A stretch of 6,563 bases of DNA from Spirochaetaceae bacterium. Lineage in GTDB: Bacteria > Spirochaetota > Spirochaetia > Treponematales > Breznakiellaceae. A program made the position numbers and the translations under genes. Below are positions 6,208 through 6,563 of the stretch, one piece after another (position 1 is the stretch's first letter; the number at the start of each line of letters is the position of its first letter). Under the pieces are notes generated by a model. It saw only the letters and a program-made list of their open reading frames with translations. It made no database searches and was not told the origin of the DNA. The stretch is taken from NCBI GenBank assembly GCA_031265635.1, contig JAISCK010000193.1, positions 1 to 6,563 on the forward strand, read 5' to 3'.

Positions 6208-6563
6208 ATGAATATAGACTTGGACAAACTTAGGGATTTCTTTTTAGCGGACCGCTATGCCACGGGAGCGGGTGTTGTCATCGACGCGGCAAGCAGCGAC
6301 ACGGTACAATGCAGCATGGAAATAAAGGACAGCCATCGTAACGGCGGCGGTAATGTCCACGGCGGGGCGATTTTTACCCTTGCCGACTTTACCTTCGGGG
6401 TTCATTCAAACCTGGACATGATTTTCGACGCCGATACAGAAAGAGGGCTAACCGTAGGGCAGTCATGCAGTATATCCTATCTTAAAAGCAGCAAGGGAAC
6501 GCGGCTCATCGCCGAGTCCGTCTGCCTCCACCGGGGCAGGACCATGTCGGTCTACCGCATCAC
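6208..6563 (+). CDS. PaaI/4HBT-type hotdog-fold thioesterase, N-terminal part (runs off the right edge)
   Basis: 118 codons are present of a family that is usually about 130-150 residues, so only the last strand is missing. The translation begins MNIDLDKLRDFFLADRYA. It carries the hallmark HRNGGGNVHGGAIFTLAD at residues 43-60: Asn45, the His51-Gly52-Gly53 turn, and Asp60 at the position of the catalytic carboxylate of E. coli PaaI. The later SISYLKSSKGTRLIAES at about 95-111 matches the central beta strands (the family's 'F.RP...G' region, here with YLKSSKG). Such enzymes hydrolyse acyl-CoA thioesters in the cytosol, often aromatic or hydroxylated substrates, as tetramers. The true substrate cannot be read from the sequence. 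No phenylacetate genes are in view, so the paaI symbol is not assigned. The ATG at 6208 is chosen because the TATACT box lies just upstream and the homologous part starts soon after. Confidence 0.88.
   Translation, partial: MNIDLDKLRDFFLADRYATGAGVVIDAASSDTVQCSMEIKDSHRNGGGNVHGGAIFTLADFTFGVHSNLDMIFDADTERGLTVGQSCSISYLKSSKGTRLIAESVCLHRGRTMSVYRI

Noticed and set aside
6135..6219. 10-bp direct repeat GAATATAGAC at 6135-6144 and 6210-6219
   Set aside because: AT-rich and short, with the second copy mostly inside the coding region, so chance is a sufficient explanation.

Overview
The window reads as a moderately GC-rich Gram-negative-type bacterial chromosome segment. A spirochaete, perhaps a Treponema relative, is my best guess. 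This rests on the loose lipobox of the large lipoprotein, the general sequence style, and a tRNA gene with no encoded CCA. The assignment is inference and weak. What is firm is a cell plan with an outer membrane or periplasm, because the two largest genes form the known pairing of an alpha-2-macroglobulin-like lipoprotein and penicillin-binding protein 1C.

Layout from right to left on the minus strand. A tRNA-Ala(CGC) gene (5997-6069) has its own promoter or promoters. About 255 bp separate it from the next gene. That gap holds a weak promoter, an exact 19-bp copy of the tRNA 3' end, and a GC-rich block rich in inverted repeats. Next comes one very long reading frame (260-5740, 1826 codons) for a thioester-containing bacterial alpha-2-macroglobulin. 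After 11 bp follows the start of pbpC, which runs off the left edge. On the plus strand, divergent from the tRNA, a PaaI/hotdog-type thioesterase gene starts at 6208 and runs off the right edge. A TATACT box lies only 7 bp before its ATG, and a perfect 8-bp inverted repeat abuts the box.

How they work together: the macroglobulin is predicted to sit in the periplasm, lipid-anchored, and to trap attacking proteases covalently through its Cys-Gln thioester. PBP1C is a murein synthase thought to repair the wall at the breached site. The adjacency and 11-bp gap suggest co-transcription and translational coupling. The thioesterase is a separate, independently regulated unit.

The least explained part is 5832-6014. 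There the 3' end of the tRNA is duplicated 164 bp downstream, and a 130-bp segment capable of a multi-branched fold lies between the copies. It could be an integration footprint, a small non-autonomous element, or a structured RNA. It is the main candidate for something undescribed, although the rest of the window is conventional.
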